Source of the DNA: Deinandra increscens subsp. villosa
Taxonomy: Eukaryota; Streptophyta; Magnoliopsida; Asterales; Asteraceae
NCBI GenBank assembly: GCA_039602395.1
Contig: JBCNJP010000028.1
Coordinates: 1,364,001-1,428,000 of the forward strand
Direction: 5' to 3'
DNA: 64,000 nucleotides
Shown piece after piece: positions 46,428-57,743 of this stretch. Made by a program: the position numbers and the translations under genes. Position 1 is the stretch's first letter; every line of letters starts with the position of its first letter. The notes beneath the pieces were generated by a model that was not told the DNA's origin, ran no database searches, and saw only the letters and a list, made by a program, of their open reading frames with translations.

Positions 46428-46763
46428 GTCGTGTGAAGTATCTGAACAAGTCGAAGATGCAAAAGGTGTTATCCATGAAGTGTGACTTCGTGACCCACGG
46501 AGTGTGACTTCTTGAACCACGAACTGTGACTTCGTGTCAGTTCGTGGCTAGCAGATTTTTCAGTATACATACATGTTTGCTTTGTATTTTGTGGTAGAAC
46601 TTTGAGAGCTAAGTGTGTGTTTTCTGAGTGTGTTTTATTTGAAATGTTCTCAGTGTTTCTAGATTGTAATTGTTCACTCTTGATCAATTAAACAATCTTT
46701 AATTACATCTTTGTATTCAAAATAGCCAGATTGAGTAGACAATCCATCGCTCTTGGGTTTTCA
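46428..46763 (+). repeat. 5' LTR of element H, truncated start
   Basis: Begins inside the LTR (GTCGTGTGAAGTATC; F has about 22 more bases before this) and ends TTGGGTTTTCA. CACTTCG/TTCGTG words at 46483-46545. Confidence 0.75.
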
Positions 46764-46765
46764 AG

Positions 46766-46777
46766 TGGTATCAGAGC
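46766..46777 (+). other. Primer binding site of element H
   Basis: TGGTATCAGAGC two bases after the LTR. Confidence 0.88.
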
Positions 46778-47534
46778 TTTCTGTTTCCATCTACTGATCT
46801 GATTCTGCTATTTTTCGAATTTTTGTTCCAAAAAGTGTCAGTTTTTTATACATCCAAGTGTTTTTGCTTCCATTAGTTGATTTCTATTGTGTTTTTGGTG
46901 CAAATTTCGATCCTAAATCTGTCCTTTTGATTACATCTGATCTACTACTGAAATCTCATTCAAAAACATCAAAAATCATGAAATTTGACTAAAAAATGGT
47001 TCACTTCGTCTGAATTCGCGTGAAGAACACCCACTTCGCAAAAATAACTGTCACGAAGTTACACTTCGTGTCAATTCATGTCAGTTCACGTCTCAGTTCG
47101 TGTCACTTCGTTACTCACTTCGCATCTAAGTTTGCGATCCAGTTTGTGATCCAATTCGTGTCACTTCATTGCTGACTTCGCATATCAATTCATGTCACTT
47201 CGTGGATCACTTCGTGGATCACTTCATGAGTTAGCTCTCAACTGAGTCCATACCAGTTTGTGCACCATTTTGTGCACCAGTTCGTGCCAGTTTGTGCATC
47301 AGTTTGCAAATCAAATTCTTAGACCGAGATTTTTGGGTTGTTTCACTAAAGCTGATGTAACTTGAGTTCCATTAAGAGTTACGGGAGCTAAAACTAGCCA
47401 AAATGACCGTCTTGGAGAGATTTACACTTTTACTTGCCTTACGGGCAATACCCTCCGTTTTGACCCTCAAATTCCATTTCTAAGACCTTCGTTTTTGAGT
47501 TTGAAGTTTTTGAAGTTTCATATTTCGGTAAAAG
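46778..47534 (+). promoter_or_regulatory. Leader of element H with TTCGTG motifs
   Basis: Untranslated leader; 47000-47310 has more than twenty CACTTCGTG/CAGTTCGTG-like words, another variant of the TTCG-centred leader motif. Confidence 0.65.
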
Positions 47535-48657
47535 ATGTCTGATTTTCAAGCATTTTCCATCATGCAAAATGCGATGCAAACCTTGGTTAATTTTGATAAC
47601 AAAATTGAAACAAGTCAAAAAGTTCCCCATGTTATTAAAGTTGGAGGATATCACAATTGGAAGCAAAGGTTTTCTGCTTATGTCAGCACAAATGATATTG
47701 ATCTATGGATTCCAATTGAGAAACTTTACACACGTCCAACTGATGGAGGAGAGTATAAAGAATTGAAAGATTTCTCATCTGAAGAAAGGAAAAGTTATGA
47801 ACTTGAACAAAAAGCTTTTGGTTATCTTACCATGGCTTTACCAACCAAATTGTTACTTCAATTCGCACATGCAAAAATACAAAACCGTTATGGGATGCTT
47901 GACAACTTTCAGCATTTGACAACTTTCAGCATTATGATAAAGAAAATATCACTGCTCTTGTATATCTCACATCTTATCAGTGAATTGAAAGTGGTTGAAA
48001 TAGACAAAACTGAGGAAGAACTAAAAGAAAAACTGCTGGATGCTTTACCACAGAATTGGGAAAACTATGTCTTACTGATTACACATGACAAAGAATTCTC
48101 ATCATTATCATTATATGAGTTAATAGGAAAGCTTCATGCTCGGGAAACGGAAATGATGAATACAAACAAGTCAACTGCTCAACTGCAAAATCCAGAGTTA
48201 TATCATGGTCAGAATGCTGCAAGCATAAACACAACCAAGTGGTCTTATTTCTCCACCAAGTACAACTTTTATTGGAAATGTTTCTGGAATTTCTGAAACT
48301 TCTGATTCCACGATGGGTTGCAATTTTAAAATTCCATGTCTAACAAATCAGAATGCATTTTCTCTCAAAACAACTGATGATTGTTTTGCTTTGATATCTG
48401 CTTTAATTTCATCTTCTTTAGGGATGATTATCAACAATGTTAGTGATGCTAAGATGGTTAGAGAAAATTTTAATGAAATTGATGAAGGTCATTTGGATGA
48501 AATGGATATGGCATGGCAATTGGATATGTTAACTCAGAGAGCAAAAAAAATCTTCAAGAAAACTGGAAAAAGACCTGTTAATTCAGATGGAAAGTTGGGG
48601 TTTGATAAATCTAAGGTCAAGTGTTCCAATCTAGGACATTTTGCAAGAGAATGTTAG
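47535..48657 (+). pseudogene. Element H gag, UBN2 domain and zinc knuckle 1
   Basis: From ATG 47535: MSDFQAFSIMQNAMQTLVNFD, KVPHVIKVGGYHNWKQRF, LTMALPTKLLLQF, then a deletion and shifts where RCEGND...FDNFQHY should be, and LPQNWENYVLLITHDKEF. A second frame (48313-48657) runs to KVKCSNLGHFAREC and a TAG: three residues (YKC or CYK) of the CCHC knuckle are deleted, removing one zinc cysteine. Confidence 0.85.
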
Positions 48658-49812
48658 CAATCTCAAGCCAATAAATCTGATTCAAAAGCTACTACCAATG
48701 GATCTTCATCAAGTAATTCAAATACAAGAGCTTTGGCTGTTTAATCTGGTGTGACTTATGATTGGGGTAAAGATTTTAATGAATCAACATTGATTGTCAC
48801 ATCTGCACAATTAAGGATGATGAATATGAGTCTAAGGTTGATAGTTTGTTGAGGGAGAATGTTGCTTTAATAAAAGAAATCAGTTTTCTCACTGTAAATT
48901 TCAATTTGGTAAAAGAAGAATTGGAGATTTCCAAGCAAAAATGTAAGGAATCTGAACTGAAGGTTGCAAAGTTATCTGAAGAAAATACTGGGTTAGCTAA
49001 AGAAGTTGAAAAATGGAAGGCTAAAGCAAAAGATGTTGAAGCTGATTTCAATGATCTGTTTGAAAAATCAAAGATTAAGCTTGATGTGCTCAACAAGACT
49101 TCTGATGAACTCGCTGCAAAAGCCGTAGCTTATCAGAAAGTTAACAAAATATTGTTGGAAGAAAAGAAGAAATTAGCAAGGGTGAATTAATTGCTAAATG
49201 CAAATATTAATATTCATAAAAGAAATGAAGACAAGCTCAAGAAAGAATTGTTTGCTGAGTTAGATAATTTGTGATTGCAGAAATCAGAAATAAATCAGGT
49301 TGCAAAAGGAGTTGATTACTACCGAAACGGAATTATCTGAAGCACAACAGAAAATTTATGATTTGAAGATCAAGGTGATTGATGCAAATCATCTTCTGAA
49401 CAATGTTCGACAAGACAGTTCCACCCCTGCCATTATCAAGGAAGCTGTCAATGTTGTGAAAGAAAAAGTTGAATAAATTGATTACTCAAAGTTTTCAACT
49501 TCAAATTCTAAAGAAGAGAAGGTTGTGAAGAAAAAGAAGAACAGAAAGAATGGCAAGAAGAAAGACAAGAAATATGATATTCCTAAATTTTCACACTTTG
49601 TGTCTGGTTCTTCATCAACTGTAAATCAGAAGTCACTTACTTCTACTGAGAAGATTCAGTGATATTGATCAGACAATTTTCTACACTTAGTAGGATGTTA
49701 AAGAAGTCAAAACTGGGTTTTCAAGATTGGCAAAGAATGGACATAAATTTGCTGGTTCGGAAGAGAAGATCTCAGGTAAAAGTGTTGGTTTGGGTTTTGG
49801 TGATATTATATA
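48658..49812 (+). pseudogene. Element H gag, coiled coil and start of C-terminal part
   Basis: Frame 48846-49190 is the coiled coil (LREENVALIK-like start, AKDVEADFNDLFEKSKIKLD). Then shifted frames with LNNVRQDSS, a lysine-rich segment and KEKISGKSVGLGF, cut at about 49812 by element I. Zinc knuckle 2 of H is missing from the window. Confidence 0.75.
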
Positions 49813-49814
49813 GG

Positions 49815-50172
49815 TGTCGGATGTGATACACATCCGACACCACTTCAATTAAGTCCCATCCTGTTGGTTATTGCAGGGGGTTCAATTATGAGTTATGGGA
49901 AGCACTTGCTAAAGAGTAGGAGAACGACACTTGTAGAGCAAGTGACAAAGGTGTAGAGTAGGACGCAAGGGTGCGAGATTTCTATAAATAGGGCAATAAC
50001 AAACATAATTAGGGATGTTGTTACTTTTCACTTTTACCATGTGTAATCGGAATTGTCTTTGATCAATAGAATTCATTTACTTTCTGGTTTCTAGTTCATC
50101 ATTTTACTTTCCAAATCAATCTCCATTTAGTTCGTATTCGGCAAATTACTACAAGGAATATTTGTTTCTTCA
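49815..50172 (+). repeat. 5' LTR of Ty3-type element I
   Basis: Starts TGTCGGATGTG, ends TTTCTTCA, followed by AGTGGCGC. The first 25 bases are palindromic. CTATAAATAGG near 49981 is a TATA candidate. The 3' partner LTR is not in the window. Confidence 0.65.
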
Positions 50173-50173
50173 G

Positions 50174-50191
50174 TGGCGCATTCCTTTGTGG
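50174..50191 (+). other. Putative primer binding site of element I
   Basis: TGGCGCATTCCTTTGTGG; the TGGCGC start fits Ty3-type plant elements, the remainder is diverged. Confidence 0.5.
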
Positions 50192-50215
50192 ACTATGTTT
50201 TGTTGATAAGTCTAG

Positions 50216-50704
50216 ATGGAGCTTTCGACGGAGAAGATTGATGAACAAAAAAGGGGGGAGGAGGCTGGGCGAGTGGCTGAGAAGGACAGTGACGAAGTTA
50301 ATGCTGGTTTCCAATTGAAGAGTTTAGTTCCTTCGTTCTCGATTGCGGGGTCAAAATTTGGGGATTCCCTGACTCCGAGTTCTAAATTATCATTTCTTGC
50401 GTCGAGGTTGGATAAATCTGCTCGATATGGTACAACGAGTAGGAATGTTTCGGATGAAATGCTTGAGGATAAAGAGTTTGATCGAGAATTTCGTTTGCGA
50501 AATAATGAGTTGATGAGATCGTTAAAAAAGCATCAGGATTCAAATAAAGGAAAATTAGAAACTGAAGAAGGACGTTTACTCGCCTATAAGGATGGTGTTG
50601 TACCTGTGGATAGGGAGTCAAGGGAAGCGAATTTTGAAAACGAGCGACATTGGGAAGGAAATGGTAATCGAGGTGAATACGTTGTTGGTAAGCAATATCC
50701 ATAA
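50216..50704 (+). pseudogene. Element I gag N-terminal region
   Basis: 163 residues, charged, starting MELSTEKIDEQKRGEEAGR, with a low-hydrophobicity tail ending YVVGKQYP. It precedes the Gag core frame by about 290 bases in another frame, with a stop between. Assigned to I by position between PBS and Gag core. Confidence 0.55.
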
Positions 50705-50899
50705 AATAAAAAGCCTCGAGGTATGATTCTATATGTTTTTTTTCTGAAATCATGATTGATGATTATTTTATAATTAAATATGCTGATAAAATGTATTTGT
50801 TTTTTGTGATCATTTTTTATTAATAAGATAACTTGTATGAGACTGATTGGTAGATTTAGTAATTCCATATAAATGGGTATCTACGACGTCACAATCTAA

Positions 50900-51720
50900 G
50901 TTCGTTGAGTGGATGTCTGAGGTTAATTTTCTAAAAAAATTGAGAATGCCGACGACAGTAAGTATGGTGGTTTAGCAGATCCGGATGATCATGTGTTCGA
51001 ATTTTATATAGCAGCACGGTTAGAAGGATGGGCGGAAGAAACGTGGTTTGTGCAGACGTTTACGGGATTGGCTAGAGTTTGGTTTGATGCACTTCCGCCT
51101 GGTGGAATTTTGAGTTTTGAGGATTTGCGTATAAATTCTTTACGGCAGTTCAATCAATCGAAGCGATGCAAGAAAGACACAACGGAAGTTCATAACATAC
51201 GGCGGCGAGATAATGAGAATATTCAGGATTTTGTTTCAAGGTTTAATAAGGAAAGTATGAGAATAGTAGGAGCTGGTGATCAGTTAAGGATATCTGGCTT
51301 CTGTCATGGGGTTCGTAATTCTCAGTTGGTAGAAAAGTTACACGAGGATTTACCTACATCCATAGAGGAATTAATGGATAGGGTGAGAGCTTTTGTAAGA
51401 GGAAAAAATGCATGTAATAATATGTGGGATGTCGAGAATCGGAAGTTCCAGGTGAAAAGCAATTCGGTGAGTCAGAATGGTAAAAGTGGTTGGCCCATGC
51501 GGGGTAATCAGAGGAGTGGATCGTGGAATCGGTGGAACAGGACGGTAAGTGGAAGGGATAATCAGTTTGGTTATCAACAATGGGGAAATTACTTCAATAA
51601 TAGCAAGTATGGGAAGTAGGTGGAGCTGATAGACACCGAGTGATATTTTAGCCACAGAACAAGTTGACCTTCCGGTTCCGATAAGACAGCGTCCGGTTTC
51701 AAATAAAATTTTTGATAAGT
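50900..51720 (+). pseudogene. Element I gag core (Retrotrans_gag, Ty3 type)
   Basis: The frame 50993-51619 has YIAARLEGWAEETWFVQTF, LARVWFDALPPGGILSFEDL, LRQFNQSKRCKKDTTEVHNI, ENIQDFVSRFNKESMRI and LHEDLPTSIEELMDRVRAFV: the Retrotrans_gag pattern of plant Ty3 elements. After a shift, 51640-51725 encodes ILATEQVDLPVPIRQRPVSN and FDKYC up to the F insertion, continuing at 59665 with the zinc knuckle. Confidence 0.85.
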
Positions 51721-51725
51721 ATTGT
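51721..51725. repeat. Target-site duplication of element F
   Basis: ATTGT here and at 59665-59669. Joining across it restores KIFDKYC-AYHRDKGHTTDNC of element I. Confidence 0.9.
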
Positions 51726-52098
51726 TGTTGATATTTGAGAAGTGTGTCGTGTGAAGTATCAAACCAAGGTTCAAGACACAAGTTCAAGGCAAGGATTACT
51801 GCCTGCCAAAACCTGGTCCGAACCAGGAGTTCGGACCTGCCGAACATGGAGTTCGGACTTGGTTCGGCCAGCATCTATATATAGTGAACTTGTTTAATGT
51901 TTTATATACGAATTTAGAGATGAGTGTTGTGTAGAGTGAACATTAAGTGTGTGTTTCCGAGGTGTTTTTCTCTGGGTTTGTTCTTTGTGTTCTGATTGTA
52001 ATTGTTATGTTCTAGATCAATAAAACAATCATTATAATTACTCGTTTCGTATCCGAATAGCTAGATTGCGTAGACGATCCAACGCTTACGACTTTTCA
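51726..52098 (+). repeat. 5' LTR of element F
   Basis: 373 bp, TGTTGATATTTGAG...GACTTTTCA. TATA box candidate TATATATA at 51876-51883; GTTCGG/CCGAAC cluster 51820-51867; AATAAA-type signal near 52018. Confidence 0.92.
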
Positions 52099-52100
52099 AG

Positions 52101-52112
52101 TGGTATCAGAGC
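52101..52112 (+). other. Primer binding site of element F
   Basis: TGGTATCAGAGC two bases after the LTR. Confidence 0.9.
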
Positions 52113-52659
52113 TTTCTGGTTCATTCTACTGATATGTGGTTGCTATTTTCAGAGTTGTTGACACGAAATGAGTATTTTTGATTGATTTTGAGTGTTTTTG
52201 CAAATTTGTGATCACTTCAGTCGAGTCTTTTGTGAAAACTTTGCTCCTAAATTATTCCTCATTATTTCTTCTTGTCAACTACTGCAAATCTCGTCAAAAT
52301 CAGTCAAAGAGTTTTGAGAAAATCATGTCTAGGTTTGGACATTACTGGTGAAGTTCAGACTAACCGTCCCGAAGTCCTAGGTCGGAAGTGTTCGGAGGGG
52401 TTCGTCCAGAGTTCGTTCTTTGTTCGGTCAGAGTTCGGATATTTCTCTTGTTCGATCGAAGTTCGGGGTCTGTTGAGTTCGGACAGAGTTTGGGAGTGGT
52501 TTGGTATAAGTTCGGACAGCTTTCGGTTATAGTTCGGCAAGGTTAAGGTTCGTTTGAAGTTCGGCACTGTTTGTGGTTCGCAAGGAGTTCAGAACAGGTT
52601 CGGACAAGGGTTTAAGTTCGGATAGAGTTCGGACGATCAGAATCTTAAAATTTTCAACA
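52113..52659 (+). promoter_or_regulatory. Leader of element F with GTTCGG motifs
   Basis: Untranslated; 52360-52640 contains about seventeen GTTCGG/GTTCG words. The first 240 bases after the PBS lack the motif, as in A, B and C. Confidence 0.7.
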
Positions 52660-53132
52660 ATGTCGGAATATCAAGCTTTATCCGCGATGCAGAGTGCAAT
52701 GCAAACTATGATGAATTTTGATAACGAAATTGGAACAAGTCAGAAAGTTCCCAAGTTAATGAAGTTGGAAGATTATCAGAAATGGAAGCAATGATTTTCT
52801 GCTTTCATAAGCACGAATGATATCGATTTGTGGATTCCGATCAAGAAGTTTTATCAACACCCGACTGATCAAGGAGATTTCAAGGAAGTTCATACCTTCG
52901 ACATTGCTGAAAGGAAATCTTATGAGCTTGAATAAAAAGCTTTCGGTTATCTTACGATGGCATTACCCACTGAGTTGCTTCATCAATTTAGTACTTGCAA
53001 GAAATCTAAGAAATTGTGGGATGCTTTATCAGCAAGATGTGAGGGGAACGATGATTACAAGAAGAGTCGGAAGAAAGTTTTGAATAAAGAATTTGATAAT
53101 TTTCAACATTATGACAATGAGAACATTACTAG
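52660..53132 (+). pseudogene. Element F gag, UBN2 first half
   Basis: MSEYQALSAMQSAMQTMMNFD, KVPKLMKLEDYQKWKQ then TGA, FSAFISTNDIDLWIPI, ELE then TAA, KAFGYLTMALPTELLHQF, KLWDALSARCEGNDDYKKSRKKVLNK, FDNFQHYDNENIT, cut at fragment N. Both stops fit C-to-T changes in CGA and CAA. Confidence 0.85.
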
Positions 53133-56072
53133 TTAAAGTTTTATGAATGCCTAGGAAGATTCTGAATCAACCTAGGAAGGAAAGGGGTGAAATTGGAATA
53201 TCTCATTTATGAGTTATTCGTGAACGGAGCAGGTTTCGGGACGAAACCTTATTTAAAGGGGGTAGAGTTGTAACATCCCAAAATTTAATAGAATACATAA
53301 CTACTATGAATAATACATCTGATATATGTGTTAGGTAGCTAAACATGATGAAACGAGTAGAAAATGCATGTTTACCCATTACCGGGTAATAAATCGATAA
53401 ACGATAATATTGCATGAATAATACACGTGTTAATTGATAAAATGAGATAAGGAAATGAAATAATATGTGTTTTATATCAAAGATAAATGATATATATATA
53501 TGATATTGGCATGAAAAACGTAGCTAAACGTTTATATGATTGGAATGATTGATAACCGGGAGAAAATGCCTTTACATGATTACCGTATATTAAATACATG
53601 TGTAAAAATATGTTTGAATAGTATGGATACATGTGAAATATTCATTTGATGAATATATATGTGGAAATAAGTGTTTTAGTTAGTTAAACGTATGAAAATG
53701 CAAGTTGAATAGTTAACGGAAAAGTATAAGGGCTAAAAGTCTAATTTATGTAAAGTTATGAATACTTACGGATATTATACATGTTGATAACTTTTATAAG
53801 TATCCCGAGGCTTATAAAGTATTATAAAAATATCCTAAAGTGCTTCGGAACATAAAAAAATAAGTGTTTTAAAGTTAGAGGGGCCAAAGGTGTAAATAAT
53901 GAAAAATATATATAAATATATATAAAAATATATATGTATGTATACGTATATCATCGATAGTGTCCCGAGCCTTAGAAACCTTGAGAAATATGTCTTATAA
54001 TGTTTTAGAGCATAAAATGTTAAAAGAATAGAAGTTCAGGGGGCTAAAATGCACTACACCGAACCTGAGGGGCTGAAAATGAAAATATGATGGCTGGTAA
54101 GGGCATGCGGGCCGCATGCAAGACCACACGAACCATCTGCGGTCCGCATGGGTCGCGAATCTGCACAGCAACTTCTTTTGGTCGCAAAAATCACCACGAT
54201 ACACACTTAGAACTCACGATTCAGCCCCCTAACGTGTCGTTTTTCTTTCTTAATCACCCTAGACACTTGCCTAAGCCTCCTGCGACCTTGATGCATATAA
54301 ATAGCAGAGCAATCCGTCCATTTACACTCGCCAATTCACGTTTTCCTCCTCTAAAAACTCTTAAACGAGCCTAAACCTTCTTCTACGAAATTCGACCGAT
54401 CGGCTTGGAGCTAAAAACCTGCAGTCCTACGTTTCTAGGTATGCTCTACAATAGCCCTCTATCAATTTTGAATAATATTGTTGTTATGATCGAGTTTTGA
54501 AAATGGATTAAAACTAGGGTTCTTGAGCTTGTTTTAATGAAATTGGGTGATCAGGTGGGAATTAGGGTCTGAATTTTTATAGGTAATCCTAATTTAATGT
54601 GTTTTAAGAAAGCCCTAAGTTTTTTTTCCAGAATTTGTGAGGGTTTTGTAAGGGTCTTGTAAATGGGTCAAAATTAGGCTTTTCGTAACGTTGTTCTGCC
54701 CAAATCGAGTAAACGGTTTTGAATTAAGCTTTGCTATTTTCAAGCATATTATTAAATGTTATAATGGATAATACCTTAAGACGGTTTTGAATAACAATGA
54801 GTTTTGCTATAGAAACAAGAAAAACGGGATATTAGGGTTTCGGAATATGAATATTTAATATAAAATAACCCGGAGGGTATGGGGACTCGATTATTGGTAT
54901 GGTAACATGTTTATATATATAATAAGCATATATGAGTTTAAAATGGATAATTAAGAAAGTATTAAAGATACCGAGTTAATCGGATATTTAGAAGTTCGTG
55001 CGGACCGGAAGGGTAAGCGCCTGTACTCTGGGGTTTCTGGCAAAGTGGGGGTGTCGCATAAATTCCAACTGGGACCTGGCATACCTCTCTGGGCGATCCC
55101 GGGGTGAGCGTTTACTTATAGGAATGCACGTCTTCATATTATCGTTAAAAGAAAAGGATAACTGCCTAAAGGGCATTTTGGTCATTTTGAGGACCTTATC
55201 ACTGTTTACTAATAATCTTAAGTCACTTGTGTATTTAACTAGGGGCAGGTAGTAGTACAGAGCGGGGAGTTAGGAGGTAGTGTTGCTTAAAGGGATTGGA
55301 GACCACTACAAATAGAAGGGGGAAAAGCTACTTTCCGTTATAGGGAATGCTCTAGAAGGGTAAACTCGGCAGTAAGCAAATAGGGGAAGGCGATGCAACT
55401 GTCCGTTACAGGGAATGCCCTAGAAGGGTAAACTCGGTAGTTAGCAAATAAGGGAAAGCGGGGTGACTGACCATTATAGGGAATACCCTAGAGGGGTAAA
55501 CTCGGCAGTCGGCAAAGATGGTTTCTCTGCTTATACATTAGCAGGGTTACACTAGTAGTAAATGTTGGGGTTGTAGGAAGGGATAGCGGGATAAATGGTT
55601 TTATAGGGGGTGTTTCCTGTTAAGGAATATTGTGTATTGTATAATTGTGATATACATTATACTTGATAATTGTCTGTGAAAAAGGGATCTTGCAGGTCCA
55701 AGGGTTTTAAACCTCACACCGAGGTAAAGCTTTTAAAATAACTCACCAACGTAAGGTGACCTTTTCCAAAATGTATGTATGTCAGGTCAGGATGAGGCAT
55801 CGACTAGTTATGAGAAGGCCCTGGTGATAAGGGATTAGACGGGCAAGCTATCAGACGGAAGGAGGGCGTTGGCAAGCTGGCATAGTTATAGCAAGAAAAC
55901 GTAGTGACAGATAATATTTCCTTATGTAAATTATCTCTTACTTTGTAGTACTTCGCAATTAAATAAAAGTTCAAAATTTCCGCTGCTTAGTTATCTCTGT
56001 TGATACCTTGTGTTCATGAGTAGATCCGATTTGTGACCCCTTCTAGAGCCAAGTCTGGGAGTGGGCGTCACA
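53133..56072 (+). mobile_element. Fragment N: 3' end and LTR of a Tekay-like chromovirus
   Basis: 53133-53268 is the internal 3' end of a Ty3 chromovirus (CGGAGCAGGTTTCGGGACGAAACC, then PPT AAAGGGGGT at 53256-53264). 53269-56072 is the complete 3' LTR, TGTAACATCC...GGGCGTCACA, 2.8 kb, with TATAAATA at 54296-54303. No pol domain, no 5' LTR and no target duplication. It replaces about 1.2 kb of F gag between UBN2 and the coiled coil. Confidence 0.82.
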
Positions 56073-56650
56073 TGTAAGGATTTGTCGAGAGATAGATGAG
56101 TTGTGAATGAAGTTAAGAAATGGAAGGATGAAGCGGATGATGCTGCTAATGATTTTCAAAATTTATTTGAAAAGTCCAAAATTAAGCTTGATCTTCTTAC
56201 AAAGGATGCTGAAGAATCTACTGCTAAGATTGCAAGTTATCAAGCTGTGATGGAAATGTATTTGGATGAAAAGTGGGAACTGGTAAGTGTGAACAAAGTT
56301 CAAAATGCAAATTTGGTATTCAAATGAGGAATGAAGATAAATTGAAGAAAGAATTATTTGAGGGAATGGAAAATTTACGCATGCAGAAATCTGAGACGCA
56401 TAAGGTTGCAAAGCGTTTGATTGCTACTAAGAAGGAATTAGATGATGCTAACAAACAAATTTCTGATTTAAAGATTCAAGTGATTGATACCAATCGCTTG
56501 CTGAACAATGTTTCTAATTCTCAAGTGTTCACAAGCTTTCTGGCTAAAGATGAAAATTTTGAAAAGATGTTTGACAAAACAACTTCTCCTCCTGCTCATA
56601 TCAAAGAAGCATTCAAAGAAGTGAAAGAGAGGGTTGAAGAGTTTGATTAA
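56073..56650 (+). pseudogene. Element F gag, coiled coil
   Basis: Resumes with CKDLSRDR, then NEVKKWKDEADDAANDFQNL, FEKSKIKLDLLTKDAEEST (56103-56327) and, after a shift, NEDKLKKELFEGMENLRMQK, DDANKQISDLKIQVIDTNRL ending VKERVEEFD and TAA (56273-56650). Same order as in C and H. Confidence 0.8.
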
Positions 56651-57743
56651 TATTCAAAGGTTTCATCATCTAATTCTGAGGAAGAGAAGGTTGTGAAGAT
56701 AAAGAAAACCAATAAGAATAAGAAGAAGAAAGGCAAGAAATCTGAGATTTCTTTAGCTCCAATATTTGTTTCTGGTTCATCTTCAGCTGATAATGAGAAA
56801 TTAGCTACTTCAAGTGAAAAGATTCGTTCTCAATCTGAATTTAATGAGACGATTTTTTTTTTACAAGACAAATCTTAAAGATATCAAAGATGCATTTTCT
56901 AAGTTGGCAAAAGATAGACACCAGAATTCAAATTCTAAGGAAAAGATTTATGGACAGCATGTAGGTCTGGGTTTTAAAGCTCAAAATGTCAAAACTGAGG
57001 AAGTTCCAGCATCATCATCCCAAGATTTGAAGAAACTGAAGATGAAACACGTGAAGAAGGACGTTTTTAAAGCTGAGAAGGTTCAACCTGAGCATTTCTA
57101 CTAGCTCAAAGGTTCCGACCAGATTTTCTCCGACAAAGAGTTTCCTCTTCACTACGTTGATGCAAGGAAAATTTCTAAAGTGTTTGAGAAGAAGGATGCG
57201 TCAAGAACCTTAAAGATTCAAACTGCCCAATGTTCTTCTGATGGTTCTTATTCTCGAAGCCCCACATCTAAATGGGTTCATGATCACCGCCGACAGGTAT
57301 ATACTTCTTTTTCTGATAATGTTCGAGATATCCATGTGTGTGATTCTGTGCAGGAACCTAAAAGGTGGGACAAATCTGAACGTATATGTTATGTTTGTCG
57401 CCAAAAAGGGCATATGGAAAAAGATTGTCCACTTCCTGCTGAATCAAATCTAAGGTTTCAACAGAAACCAGTTTTTGGTAAACCTACCAAACCAAAGTTC
57501 TTCAATGAACAAGGCAGAGTTTTTGATGAATGTGAACCTACATTCTTTCTAAAACAAAAAAGTTTTGTTCATATGGTTCACAAGGTTCGAAATGTAGGTT
57601 CTTCATCACAGTCACCTGTGATTGATACATCAAAAATTGAATTACCAAAACAATCACAATTTTCGAAACCAAAGGTGGTTTCTAAACAAAACCAGGACAC
57701 TGGTCGACCAGAAGCGATTCGCTTCGGGTCATTTATGAACTAA
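56651..57743 (+). pseudogene. Element F gag, C-terminal part with intact zinc knuckle 2
   Basis: Frames 56693-56878, 56814-57104 and 57180-57743: lysine-rich KTNKNKKKKGKKSE, KIYGQHVGLGFKAQN, KAEKVQPEHFY then TAG, SPTSKWVHDHRRQVYTSF, intact CCHC knuckle CYVCRQKGHMEKDC (57388-57429), TKPKFFNEQGRVFDE, PKVVSKQNQDTGRPEAIRFG and stop. Noncoding sequence follows. Confidence 0.85.
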
